From the NCBI GenBank assembly GCA_002342345.1, contig DDPU01000049.1, positions 7,280 to 14,701 on the forward strand: 7,422 nucleotides of DNA. Reading direction: 5' to 3'. A program made the translations under genes and the position numbers. The notes under the pieces were generated by a model. The model was not told where the DNA came from, made no database searches, and saw nothing but the letters and a program-made list of their open reading frames with translations. The stretch comes from Verrucomicrobia bacterium UBA2460. GTDB lineage: Bacteria; Verrucomicrobiota; Verrucomicrobiia; Methylacidiphilales; Verrucolacustridaceae. This document shows, piece by piece, positions 1 to 5,662 of the stretch. The stretch's first letter is position 1; every line of letters starts with the position of its first letter.

Positions 1-365
1 GCGGAGAGGCGCAGCTTTCTCTGGATGTTGACGAGGTACTCGCGGAGTTCGGGCAGCGAGGAAACCGGCGAGACAGCGGCATTCACCTCCGGTAGCCGGG
101 TGTAGGGGGCCAAATCGCGCTGGCCCTCGCGCAGCACCATTTCCCCGTCCCGGATTTCCGCATGAAAATCCACCTTGGCGAGAAGTTGACGGATCCGCTC
201 CCGGGAAAAGGGGTCGTGGCCGGCCTCCAGGGTCAAAAAGGTGAAGGCGCGGTACATGGCGCCGGTGTCCACGTAGACAAAGCCGAGATCCTTGGCGACG
301 AGGCGGGCAACGGTGCTTTTGCCGGAGGCGGCGGGACCGTCGATGCAGATGACCGGATGGAGCAT
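1..365 (-). CDS. cmk: Cytidylate kinase, partial (C-terminus beyond the left edge)
   Basis: The first 121 codons read as cytidylate kinase, a cytoplasmic enzyme that phosphorylates CMP/dCMP with ATP in pyrimidine nucleotide metabolism. Seen directly: a near-N-terminal P-loop GPAASGKST at residues 10-18, then DTGAMYRA at 33-40, the family's signature after the first helix. Residues around 93-115 (AVSPVSSLPELREYL) match the family's 'vs.lp.VR..l...QR' stretch. The family is usually 220-230 residues, so about half is present, with the LID and C-terminus off the window. The ATG at 365-363 lies 2 nt after the aroA stop, with an AGGA about 15 nt upstream in the aroA tail, which is farther than usual, so translation is probably coupled to aroA. 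The aroA-cmk order is common in bacteria. A general AAA-type or other NMP kinase is less likely given DTGAMYRA. Confidence 0.93.
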   Translation of the reverse strand, partial: MLHPVICIDGPAASGKSTVARLVAKDLGFVYVDTGAMYRAFTFLTLEAGHDPFSRERIRQLLAKVDFHAEIRDGEMVLREGQRDLAPYTRLPEVNAAVSPVSSLPELREYLVNIQRKLRLS

Positions 366-367
366 GG

Positions 368-1663
368 TCAGCGGCCCATTTCCTGCAGCAGGGCGATTTG
401 TTTGGCAAAGCCCGGATAACTGGTCTCGATGCAGTCGGTGTCCTTGACGACGGTGCGGCCTTTGGCGAGCAGGCCGAGGATGGCGCAGGACATGGCGATG
501 CGGTGGTCGCCGTGGCTTTCCACCTCCGCGCCGACGAGGGAGCGGCCGCCCTCGATGGCGAGGCCGTCCGGGCGCTCCTCCACCGGCACGCCAAAAAGGC
601 GGAGGTTTTTGGCCATGACGGCGAGCCGGTCGCTCTCCTTGTGGCGCAGTTCCCCGGCGTCCTTGATTTCGGTGATCCCCTTGGCGAGGGCGGCGGCGGC
701 GGCGAGGATGGGAATTTCGTCGATGAGGGAGGGTATCTCCTTTCCACCCACGCTGGTGGCGCGCAGTTCCCTGCCGCCCTCGACGTAAACGGTGCCCATC
801 GGCTCGGGCAGGGGTTGTTCCACTTTCTCGACGATGCCGGCGCCCATGCGCAGCAGGGCGGAGAGCAGCGCGGTGCGGGTGGGATTAAGCCCCAGCCGGC
901 GGAGGGTGAGCCGGGAACCGGGCAGGCCGGCGGCCAGGACAATCCAGAATGCGCCGGAGGAAAAATCCCCCGGCACCTCCAGATCGGTTCCCTCGAGCCG
1001 CTGGGGGCCGTGGAGAATCAGATGATTTTTCTCCCGGCGGAAGGTGGCGCCGAAGGCAGGAAGGATTCTCTCCGTGTGGTCGCGGGAAAGGGACGGTTCG
1101 GAGAAGTCGGTTTTTCCCTGGGCCTGCAGGGCGGCGAGGAGCACGCAGGATTTCACCTGGGCGCTGGCCACCTTGCTTTTGAAAGTGACGGCCTTGAGCT
1201 GGCCTCCGCGAATGGTGAGCGGAGGCCGATCCCCGTTGCCTTCGCAGAGGATTTCGGCCCCAAGCAAACGGAGAGGCTCGGCGATCCGGGCCATCGGGCG
1301 GCGGCTGAGGGAGGCGTCCCCGAAGAGCCGCGTGGTGAACGGCTGGCCGGCGACGATGCCGGCGAGAAGCCGCATGGTGGTGCCGCTGTTGCCGCAATCG
1401 ATCGGTTCGGCCGGGGCGAGCAGCTGGCCGTTGCGACCCTCGATGACCACCTCATCCGGGGCGACCCGGTCCACCCGGCAACCGAGGGCTTGGAACGCAT
1501 GGAGCGTGGAGAGGCAGTCTTCGCCCGGGAGAAATCCGCGGATGCGGGTGGTGCCGTGGGCGAGGCCGCCCAGCATGATGCCGCGGTGGGAGATGCTCTT
1601 GTCCCCCGGAACGGTGAATTCGGTGTCCAGTTTCCGGAGAGGGCGGATTTCCAGCTGGCTCAT
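368..1663 (-). CDS. aroA: 3-phosphoshikimate 1-carboxyvinyltransferase (EPSP synthase)
   Basis: This 431-residue protein transfers the enolpyruvyl group of PEP to shikimate-3-phosphate, the sixth step of the shikimate pathway, in the cytoplasm. All family motifs are visible in order: PGDKSISHR (19-27, Lys22 and Arg27), GNSGTTMRLLAG (91-102), GDASLSRRPM (115-124), SAQVKS (167-172), SRDHTER (193-199), LIDEIPIL (313-320, catalytic Asp315), HKESDR (341-346, catalytic Glu343) and GDHRIAM (385-391). SAQVKS and NPTRT (260-264) resemble the class II (Bacillus/CP4-like) branch more than the SSQ-type class I branch. The PEP-site position after GNS is Gly94, as in ordinary enzymes, not the Ala of CP4. 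Length is normal. The ATG at 1663 overlaps the tyrA stop by ATGA. The open frame continues 118 codons upstream through tyrA, but that extension is low-complexity Arg/Pro and is not part of the protein. Confidence 0.97.
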   Translation of the reverse strand: MSQLEIRPLRKLDTEFTVPGDKSISHRGIMLGGLAHGTTRIRGFLPGEDCLSTLHAFQALGCRVDRVAPDEVVIEGRNGQLLAPAEPIDCGNSGTTMRLLAGIVAGQPFTTRLFGDASLSRRPMARIAEPLRLLGAEILCEGNGDRPPLTIRGGQLKAVTFKSKVASAQVKSCVLLAALQAQGKTDFSEPSLSRDHTERILPAFGATFRREKNHLILHGPQRLEGTDLEVPGDFSSGAFWIVLAAGLPGSRLTLRRLGLNPTRTALLSALLRMGAGIVEKVEQPLPEPMGTVYVEGGRELRATSVGGKEIPSLIDEIPILAAAAALAKGITEIKDAGELRHKESDRLAVMAKNLRLFGVPVEERPDGLAIEGGRSLVGAEVESHGDHRIAMSCAILGLLAKGRTVVKDTDCIETSYPGFAKQIALLQEMGR

Positions 1664-2502
1664 GAGCCGGGAAGCTTGCGCCGGATCTGCGCGGCTTCCT
1701 CCAAAAATTTTGCCAGACCGGCGGCGTCGCCCTTTTCCAGGGAGGTCTCGAGCCCCTGGAGGCCGGTACGCAGCTCCTGGAGGCCGGCCAGCACCTCCCG
1801 GCGGTTTCCGAGGAGAATTTCCGCCCAAAGTGCGGAGGGCCCCGCGGCGACACGGGTGGTGTCCCGGTAGCCGGGACCGGCCAAGGGGAGTCCGGAAGAT
1901 CCGGCGGCATGAACCAGGGCGGCGGCGACGGCGTGCGGAAGATGGCTGATCCGCGCGACCTGGCGGTCGTGCTCCCCCGGTTCGAGGCGGGTCACCTTCG
2001 CCCCGAGGGTCCGCCAAAAGAGGGTGGCATCCTGCACCGTCTCCGCCGGCGTGTTTTTTTCGGGGGTGAGGATCACGGTGGCATTTTGAAAAAGGTCGCC
2101 GCGGGCGGCGCGGAAGCCGGATTCCTCGGATCCGGCCATGGGATGGGAGCCGATCCAGCGACCGTGGCCCTGAAGAAGGGGCGCAAGCTCCTTCTCCACC
2201 GGTGCCTTGACGCTGGCAACGTCGGTGACGAGCGTGCGGGGGGAAAGATGGGGAAGAAGGTTTTGGACGAGCGCACCGAGAGCCGAGGCCGGCGCCCCCA
2301 GCACGACCAGGTCCGAGCCGGTGGCGCCGGACAGATCCGTTCCGGTTTTGGCTTTGGGCAGGGCCTTTTGGATGGGGGGCAAAGATTCCTTGTGACGGGA
2401 CCAGAGAAAAAGTGCGGCATCCGGAAACGTCCGTGCGCAGGCAAGGGCCACGGAGCCTCCGATCAACCCGGGCGCGAGCACGGAAATTTTCGATGGCTTC
2501 AT
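1660..2502 (-). CDS. tyrA: Prephenate/arogenate dehydrogenase
   Basis: This 280-residue TyrA-family protein performs the oxidative decarboxylation of prephenate (or arogenate) on the way to tyrosine. Seen: an N-terminal Rossmann segment LAPGLIGGS (9-17), TDVASVK (93-99), GSHPMAGSEESG (118-129, with the family's catalytic His as His120), SHLPHA (186-191) and GYRDTTRVA (211-219, Arg217 aligning with the prephenate-binding Arg). The nucleotide loop is A-P-G instead of G-x-G at its start. The second strand ends in WSRHKES (34-40) with no acidic residue, which suggests NADP+ preference (inference by analogy with cyanobacterial arogenate dehydrogenase). The C-terminal 235-276 is helical with heptad-like Leu spacing, as in the family's dimerisation helices. 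There is no ACT or chorismate mutase domain, so it is a monofunctional short form. It overlaps hisC and aroA by ATGA at both ends. GGAA lies just before the ATG. Prephenate versus arogenate specificity cannot be read from sequence. Confidence 0.93.
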   Translation of the reverse strand: MKPSKISVLAPGLIGGSVALACARTFPDAALFLWSRHKESLPPIQKALPKAKTGTDLSGATGSDLVVLGAPASALGALVQNLLPHLSPRTLVTDVASVKAPVEKELAPLLQGHGRWIGSHPMAGSEESGFRAARGDLFQNATVILTPEKNTPAETVQDATLFWRTLGAKVTRLEPGEHDRQVARISHLPHAVAAALVHAAGSSGLPLAGPGYRDTTRVAAGPSALWAEILLGNRREVLAGLQELRTGLQGLETSLEKGDAAGLAKFLEEAAQIRRKLPGS

Positions 2503-3596
2503 TTTCCGGCGGCCAAAGCCCGGGGAAGGGCCTCCTCGAGGCGGGCCATCTGTTCGGGGGTGCCGATGGAGATACGGACCCAGGAGGGGAGTTGGTAGCT
2601 GCGCAGCGGCCGCACGATGAGTCCCCGTTTCTGAAGTTCCCGAAAAACGGTGTCGCCGTCGCCGACCTCGACCATGACGAAGTTGGCGGTGCCGGGAACG
2701 AAACGGAGGCCGTGTTTGTTGAGGAAGGCCTGCAGGCGTTCCCGTCCCGTATTTGTCAGGGCGACGGTTTTGCGGACATGCTCGGTATCGGCCAGGGCGG
2801 CGAGTGCGGCCGCCTGGGCGGGGGCCGAGGTGTTGAAGGGCTGCCGGGATTTTTGGAGGACGGCGGCGATATCGGGGCGGGCAAGGCCGTAGCCGATGCG
2901 GAGACCGGCGAGGCCCTGCACCTTCGAAAAGGTGCGGAGGACGACCACCGGCCGTCCTTCCCTGACCCAGCGGACGGAGGGGGGTGGTTCCGGGATGAAT
3001 TCATGGTAGGCCTCGTCAAGGACAAGGAGGGGTCCGGCGGGAAATTTTTCGACAAAAGCGGCGAGCTCCGCGTTGGGGATGCGGGTGCCGGTGGGATTGT
3101 TGGGTGAGGCGAGGAAAACGAGGCGCGTTTCGGGGGAGAGGCGGGCGACGAAACCGGCCAGGTCGTGGTGGAATTCGCGGTCGGGAACCTCCTCAAACGG
3201 GATGCCAAAGAGTCTGGCCATGAGACCGTAGACGGCGAAGGCGTAAGCGGAGGCGAGCACCTTGCCTTCCCCGGGGCGGGTGAAGGCGTGGTAGCAGAAC
3301 TCGATGATTTCGTTGGAGCCGCAGCCGAGGACGACGTGGTCGCGGGTGAGGCCGTGGAGCTTGGCGATGGCCTCGCGGAGGGCGAGGCCGCCGCCGTCGG
3401 GGTAAAGATGGGTGTGGGGGAGGCCGTCCCGGATCGCCTGGAGGGCGGTGGACGAGGGGCCCAGCGGATTCTCATTCGAGGCGAGTTTGGCGATTTGGGA
3501 GGGATCGAGGCCGTACTCGCGGGCCACATCCGTGATGGGGCGGCCCGGCTCGTAGGGGACGAGTTCCTCGACGTAGGGGTTGGGACGGGGGGTCAC
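2499..3596 (-). CDS. hisC: HisC-family aminotransferase (histidinol-phosphate and/or aromatic aminotransferase)
   Basis: A 365-residue fold-type I, PLP-dependent aminotransferase. Motifs: LASNENPLGPS (38-48), YPDGG (65-69), GSNEII (93-98), ASPNNPTG (163-170, Asn167), VLDEAY (192-197, Asp194 binding the PLP ring), TFSKVQGLAGLRIGYG (222-237, Schiff-base Lys225, Arg233), RQPFN (251-255) and WVRISIG (339-345, substrate carboxylate Arg341). Length and N-terminus are standard. The start is the GTG at 3596-3594, because an in-frame TAA lies at 3605-3603 and no ATG follows until residue 126. No clear Shine-Dalgarno precedes it. It overlaps tyrA by ATGA. Position immediately before tyrA-aroA suggests it transaminates prephenate, phenylpyruvate or 4-hydroxyphenylpyruvate, possibly in addition to histidinol phosphate. 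HisC-family enzymes are often dual, and no other his gene is in view. Gene symbol is by family, and the substrate is inferred. Confidence 0.92.
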   Translation of the reverse strand: MTPRPNPYVEELVPYEPGRPITDVAREYGLDPSQIAKLASNENPLGPSSTALQAIRDGLPHTHLYPDGGGLALREAIAKLHGLTRDHVVLGCGSNEIIEFCYHAFTRPGEGKVLASAYAFAVYGLMARLFGIPFEEVPDREFHHDLAGFVARLSPETRLVFLASPNNPTGTRIPNAELAAFVEKFPAGPLLVLDEAYHEFIPEPPPSVRWVREGRPVVVLRTFSKVQGLAGLRIGYGLARPDIAAVLQKSRQPFNTSAPAQAAALAALADTEHVRKTVALTNTGRERLQAFLNKHGLRFVPGTANFVMVEVGDGDTVFRELQKRGLIVRPLRSYQLPSWVRISIGTPEQMARLEEALPRALAAGK

Positions 3597-3601
3597 GTTC
3601 G

Positions 3602-3625
3602 TTTAAGATTGGTTTTAAGTTTAAG
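3602..3625 (-). promoter_or_regulatory. AT-rich hisC leader with three TTTAAG repeats
   Basis: The 42-nt gap between the PurE-like stop and the hisC GTG is markedly AT-rich in an otherwise GC-rich window. It contains three copies of TTTAAG on the plus strand (3602-3607, 3614-3619, 3620-3625), which read CTTAAA in the transcribed direction. The first two are 12 nt apart and the last two are adjacent. This could be an operator, a -10-like region for an internal promoter driving hisC-tyrA-aroA-cmk, or an upstream translation-enhancing A/U-rich leader. I see no convincing -35 box, hairpin or ribosome-binding site, so the regulatory role is inference. Confidence 0.35.
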
Positions 3626-3638
3626 TGGGATGGAAAAG

Positions 3639-4031
3639 TTAGGGGTGAAAAGGGACAGAAGAAGTTTGGCGGGCGCGGAAGCGGTCCAAGGCGCGCCGGA
3701 TTTTGGGATCATGTCCGGCGAGACAGGCGGCGGCAAAAAGGGCGGCGTTGATCTGGCCGGCTTTGCCGGCGGCAAAGAAGGGGCCGGGGGCGTCGGCGCC
3801 CAATTTGCGCAGGAGGGCAAGGGTGCGGGAGGGGGAGGTCGAATCCGGCACGAGCAGCGGCGGGATACCAGCCGATCGTCCCACTTTCCCGGGAAAGCGG
3901 GACGATGGCGTGGCGGAGGCGGGGGCGATGGTGAGAAGGGATTCACGGGAGACCCGCAGGCCGAGACGGCGCAGGGTGCCAACGGTTTCGGGAAGCCGAC
4001 GGGCGGCCGGAATGCGGACGGATAGGGACAT
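3639..4031 (-). CDS. Divergent, shortened PurE-like protein, probably non-catalytic
   Basis: A 130-residue protein whose C-terminus (residues 88-126, with AAGKAGQINAALFAAA and then HDPKIRRALDRFRARQTSSV) closely matches the end of PurE, N5-CAIR mutase of purine synthesis (E. coli has GKAGAANAALLAAQ followed by HDKELHQRLNDWRKAQT). IPPLLVP (56-62) fits the PurE strand reading VPVLGVP. The earlier region aligns only weakly. The N-terminal GSxSD phosphate loop is replaced by PAARRLP, the SAHRTP motif survives only as SAT-P (39-42) without His and Arg, and the GAGGAAHLPG loop with its surrounding ~25 residues is absent. PurE is normally about 160-170 residues. Codon use is strongly GC-rich at third positions, as in neighbours, which supports real coding. 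It starts at ATG 4031, 34 nt after the permease stop, with no strong Shine-Dalgarno. It could be a pseudoenzyme, a repurposed nucleotide binder or a decaying gene. Homology of the tail is my own recollection-based alignment, and function is unknown. Confidence 0.6.
   Translation of the reverse strand: MSLSVRIPAARRLPETVGTLRRLGLRVSRESLLTIAPASATPSSRFPGKVGRSAGIPPLLVPDSTSPSRTLALLRKLGADAPGPFFAAGKAGQINAALFAAACLAGHDPKIRRALDRFRARQTSSVPFHP
3875..3906. repeat. 32-nt near-perfect palindrome inside the PurE-like gene
   Basis: The left arm ATCGTCCCACTTTCCC (3875-3890) is followed directly by the right arm GGGAAAGCGGGACGAT (3891-3906). Fifteen of sixteen positions are complementary, and the only mismatch is A3883 against C3898. 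In the minus-strand mRNA that pair becomes G-U, so the transcript can fold the entire element. It encodes residues 42-53 of the PurE-like protein in frame. No T-tract follows, so it is not an ordinary intrinsic terminator. Confidence 0.8.
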
Positions 4032-4065
4032 GGTCTTTCAGCCTAGCGGGAAACAGCCCCCCGCC

Positions 4066-4851
4066 TCAACTGGAAGCACTCTGATAACGGCGGAGTCCGA
4101 AAAGGAAAAAAGCGGTGGAAAAGACCGCCGCGAGCAGTCCGGAAAGAAGAAACAGGGCGGTGGGGCCCGGTTGTCCCCCCCGAATCAGCGAGGCGGCGGG
4201 GACATTGGCGACGAGAAGCAGGGGAATGGCGAAGGTAAAAACCACCCGGAACCAGCCGGAAGCGGCTTCGCGCGGTATCCGGGCCACCTGGAAGAGGGTG
4301 TAGTAGCCGAGAAGCACCGATTCGGCCTGGATGATCCAGAAGCTCAGGGAAACCAGGGTCATCAGGACCGCGTAGTGCACGAGCAGGCCCGCGAAAACCA
4401 GGGCCAGATACCAGGCCATCTCCCCCCAGGACGGATGCAGGCCGAGTCCGCCGACGGCCGCCACCAGCATGGCGACGGCAATTCCACCGTTCGCCAGAGG
4501 GCCGATCTCCAGGTGCGAGGTGCTGATGAGAAAGGCGGGCGGCGCGGGTTTCACCAAAACAAAATCGAGCTTCCCGGTGCGGACAAGTTCCGGAAGCTTG
4601 GACAGGCCGGGCATGAGAAATGCGGTGAAGATCTGGATGACAAGCTGGTTGGTGGTCACCAGGACGATCATCTCGTTCCGCCTCCATCCGGCCACCTCCT
4701 CGACGTGGTGGTAAATCACCCCGATGAAGGCGAGCTGGATGACGAACCAGGCCAGTTCCACCGCCACCCAGACGAAGAAGTTGGCCCGAAACATCAGCTC
4801 GCGGGTGGCCGCGTAGCGGAGTTGCAGGAGCCAAAGGCGGAGAAGCTGCAT
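4066..4851 (-). CDS. ABC-2 type transporter permease (second subunit, COG3694/DUF990-like)
   Basis: A 261-residue integral inner-membrane protein with about six hydrophobic spans (roughly 24-46, 60-80, 118-140, 145-172, 203-222, 232-254) and few charges inside them. The cytoplasmic stretch LPELVRTGKLDFVLVKPAPP (86-105) matches the G-x-LD-x-x-L-x-KP signature seen in ABC-2 permeases of the COG3694 group. It would form the membrane channel of an exporter with the preceding permease and an ATPase encoded elsewhere. The substrate is unknown. The ATG at 4851 is preceded by GGAGG at 4861-4857 on the minus strand, five nt from the start, the clearest ribosome-binding site in the window, which selects this start over the upstream in-frame extension to 5106. 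It lies 1 nt after the stop of the first permease (TGA-A-ATG), so the two are translationally coupled and probably act as a heterodimer. Confidence 0.85.
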   Translation of the reverse strand: MQLLRLWLLQLRYAATRELMFRANFFVWVAVELAWFVIQLAFIGVIYHHVEEVAGWRRNEMIVLVTTNQLVIQIFTAFLMPGLSKLPELVRTGKLDFVLVKPAPPAFLISTSHLEIGPLANGGIAVAMLVAAVGGLGLHPSWGEMAWYLALVFAGLLVHYAVLMTLVSLSFWIIQAESVLLGYYTLFQVARIPREAASGWFRVVFTFAIPLLLVANVPAASLIRGGQPGPTALFLLSGLLAAVFSTAFFLFGLRRYQSASS

Positions 4852-4852
4852 T

Positions 4853-5662
4853 TCAGCCTCCGGCGGCGGTGAAGCGCCGCAGGCCCGCCTTCCAGATGAA
4901 GTGGGCAAGAACCATGAAGAAAAAGGCCCATCCATACTGAAGGCAAAGACCGGCCTTCCATGCCCCCTCGGAAAGATTTCCGCAGAGCGCGGCGGCGGGA
5001 AACCAGTATTCGTAGGCAAAGGGAAGGAGGCGGACGACGGCGAACAGCGGCGGGGGCAGGAGGTCGAGGGGGAAAACATGGCCGCCGGCAAGAAACTCCA
5101 GCGCATAGACGAGAAAAATCAGGGCGCTGACATCCAGAAGCCAGAAGGAGCAGAGGGAGAGGCAAAGGGTCAGGCTGAACTGCAAAAGGGCGGCACCAAG
5201 CAGGGCGGGGACTCCGTGCCCGAGGGAAAGCCGGGCCAGATCCAGGTCCATGGCCCGGGAAACCAGGAAGAGGCTGAAGGAGACGGGGACCAGGGCGGCG
5301 AGCAGGTAGGCGGAACGTCCGGCGGCAAAAAGGGCCGCACGATAGAGGCCGTAGGGCAGGGGGCGGAGCAGGATCGGATTGAGCATGCCCTCCCGGATTT
5401 CCCGGGAGATTTGAAAATCATCATCCGACGGTTGGCAGACCGCCTCCACCACGAGGAGAACCGCATAATAGGTGAGAATGCCCGCCAGGGTGTAGTTTCC
5501 CACCGTGGCCCGCTCCCGAAAGACCGCCCCCCAAAACACCCAGGAAACCAGGAGGGGAAGGGCGCTGAAGACCGAGCGAAGGAAATAATTCCAGCGGTAG
5601 GCAAGCTGCTGCTGCAGGCCGAGGGAAAAAACGGCGGGTAAGGCGCGGAGAGCGGCGCTCAT
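4853..5662 (-). CDS. ABC-2 type transporter permease (first subunit, COG4587-like)
   Basis: A 269-residue polytopic membrane protein with predicted spans near 28-48, 57-75, 113-133, 149-172, 176-200 and 240-258. After the second span comes ISREIREGMLNPILLRPL (85-102), the conserved cytoplasmic I-R-x-G-x-L-x-x-x-LLRP element of this ABC-2 group, which in the family contacts the ATPase. It pairs with the next gene, as COG4587 and COG3694 proteins usually do. The ATG at 5662 overlaps the rpoN stop by ATGA, so it is in the rpoN transcript. Only a weak purine stretch precedes it, which fits coupling to rpoN. In many genomes an ABC ATPase of the COG4586 type accompanies this pair. None is in the window, and the next gene beyond rpoN points the other way. 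The transported substrate cannot be inferred. Confidence 0.85.
   Translation of the reverse strand: MSAALRALPAVFSLGLQQQLAYRWNYFLRSVFSALPLLVSWVFWGAVFRERATVGNYTLAGILTYYAVLLVVEAVCQPSDDDFQISREIREGMLNPILLRPLPYGLYRAALFAAGRSAYLLAALVPVSFSLFLVSRAMDLDLARLSLGHGVPALLGAALLQFSLTLCLSLCSFWLLDVSALIFLVYALEFLAGGHVFPLDLLPPPLFAVVRLLPFAYEYWFPAAALCGNLSEGAWKAGLCLQYGWAFFFMVLAHFIWKAGLRRFTAAGG

Noticed and set aside
398..1870. 490-codon open frame on the plus strand antisense to aroA
   Set aside because: Its Gly/Ala/Glu-rich, low-complexity translation is the mirror of a GC-rich gene whose motifs are unambiguous on the minus strand. No family features are visible.
1664..2017. 118-codon N-terminal extension of the aroA frame
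   Set aside because: It overlaps tyrA in another frame, is Arg/Pro-rich with no domain, and AroA homology begins exactly at the ATGA-coupled ATG at 1663.
3761..3777. CTTTGCC-GGC-GGCAAAG inverted repeat in the PurE-like gene
   Set aside because: It is a 7-bp stem that follows from the codons for the conserved AAGKAG tail motif, so chance and codon choice suffice.
4046..4064. Hairpin GCGGG...CCCGC after the second permease as a terminator
   Set aside because: The stem is only five pairs with a nine-nt loop and no T-tract on either side, so termination is not supported.
3703..4872. 389-codon plus-strand open frame across the PurE-like gene and second permease
   Set aside because: It spans two genes with different reading frames on the other strand, and its composition is Gly/Glu/Lys-rich with no recognisable domain.
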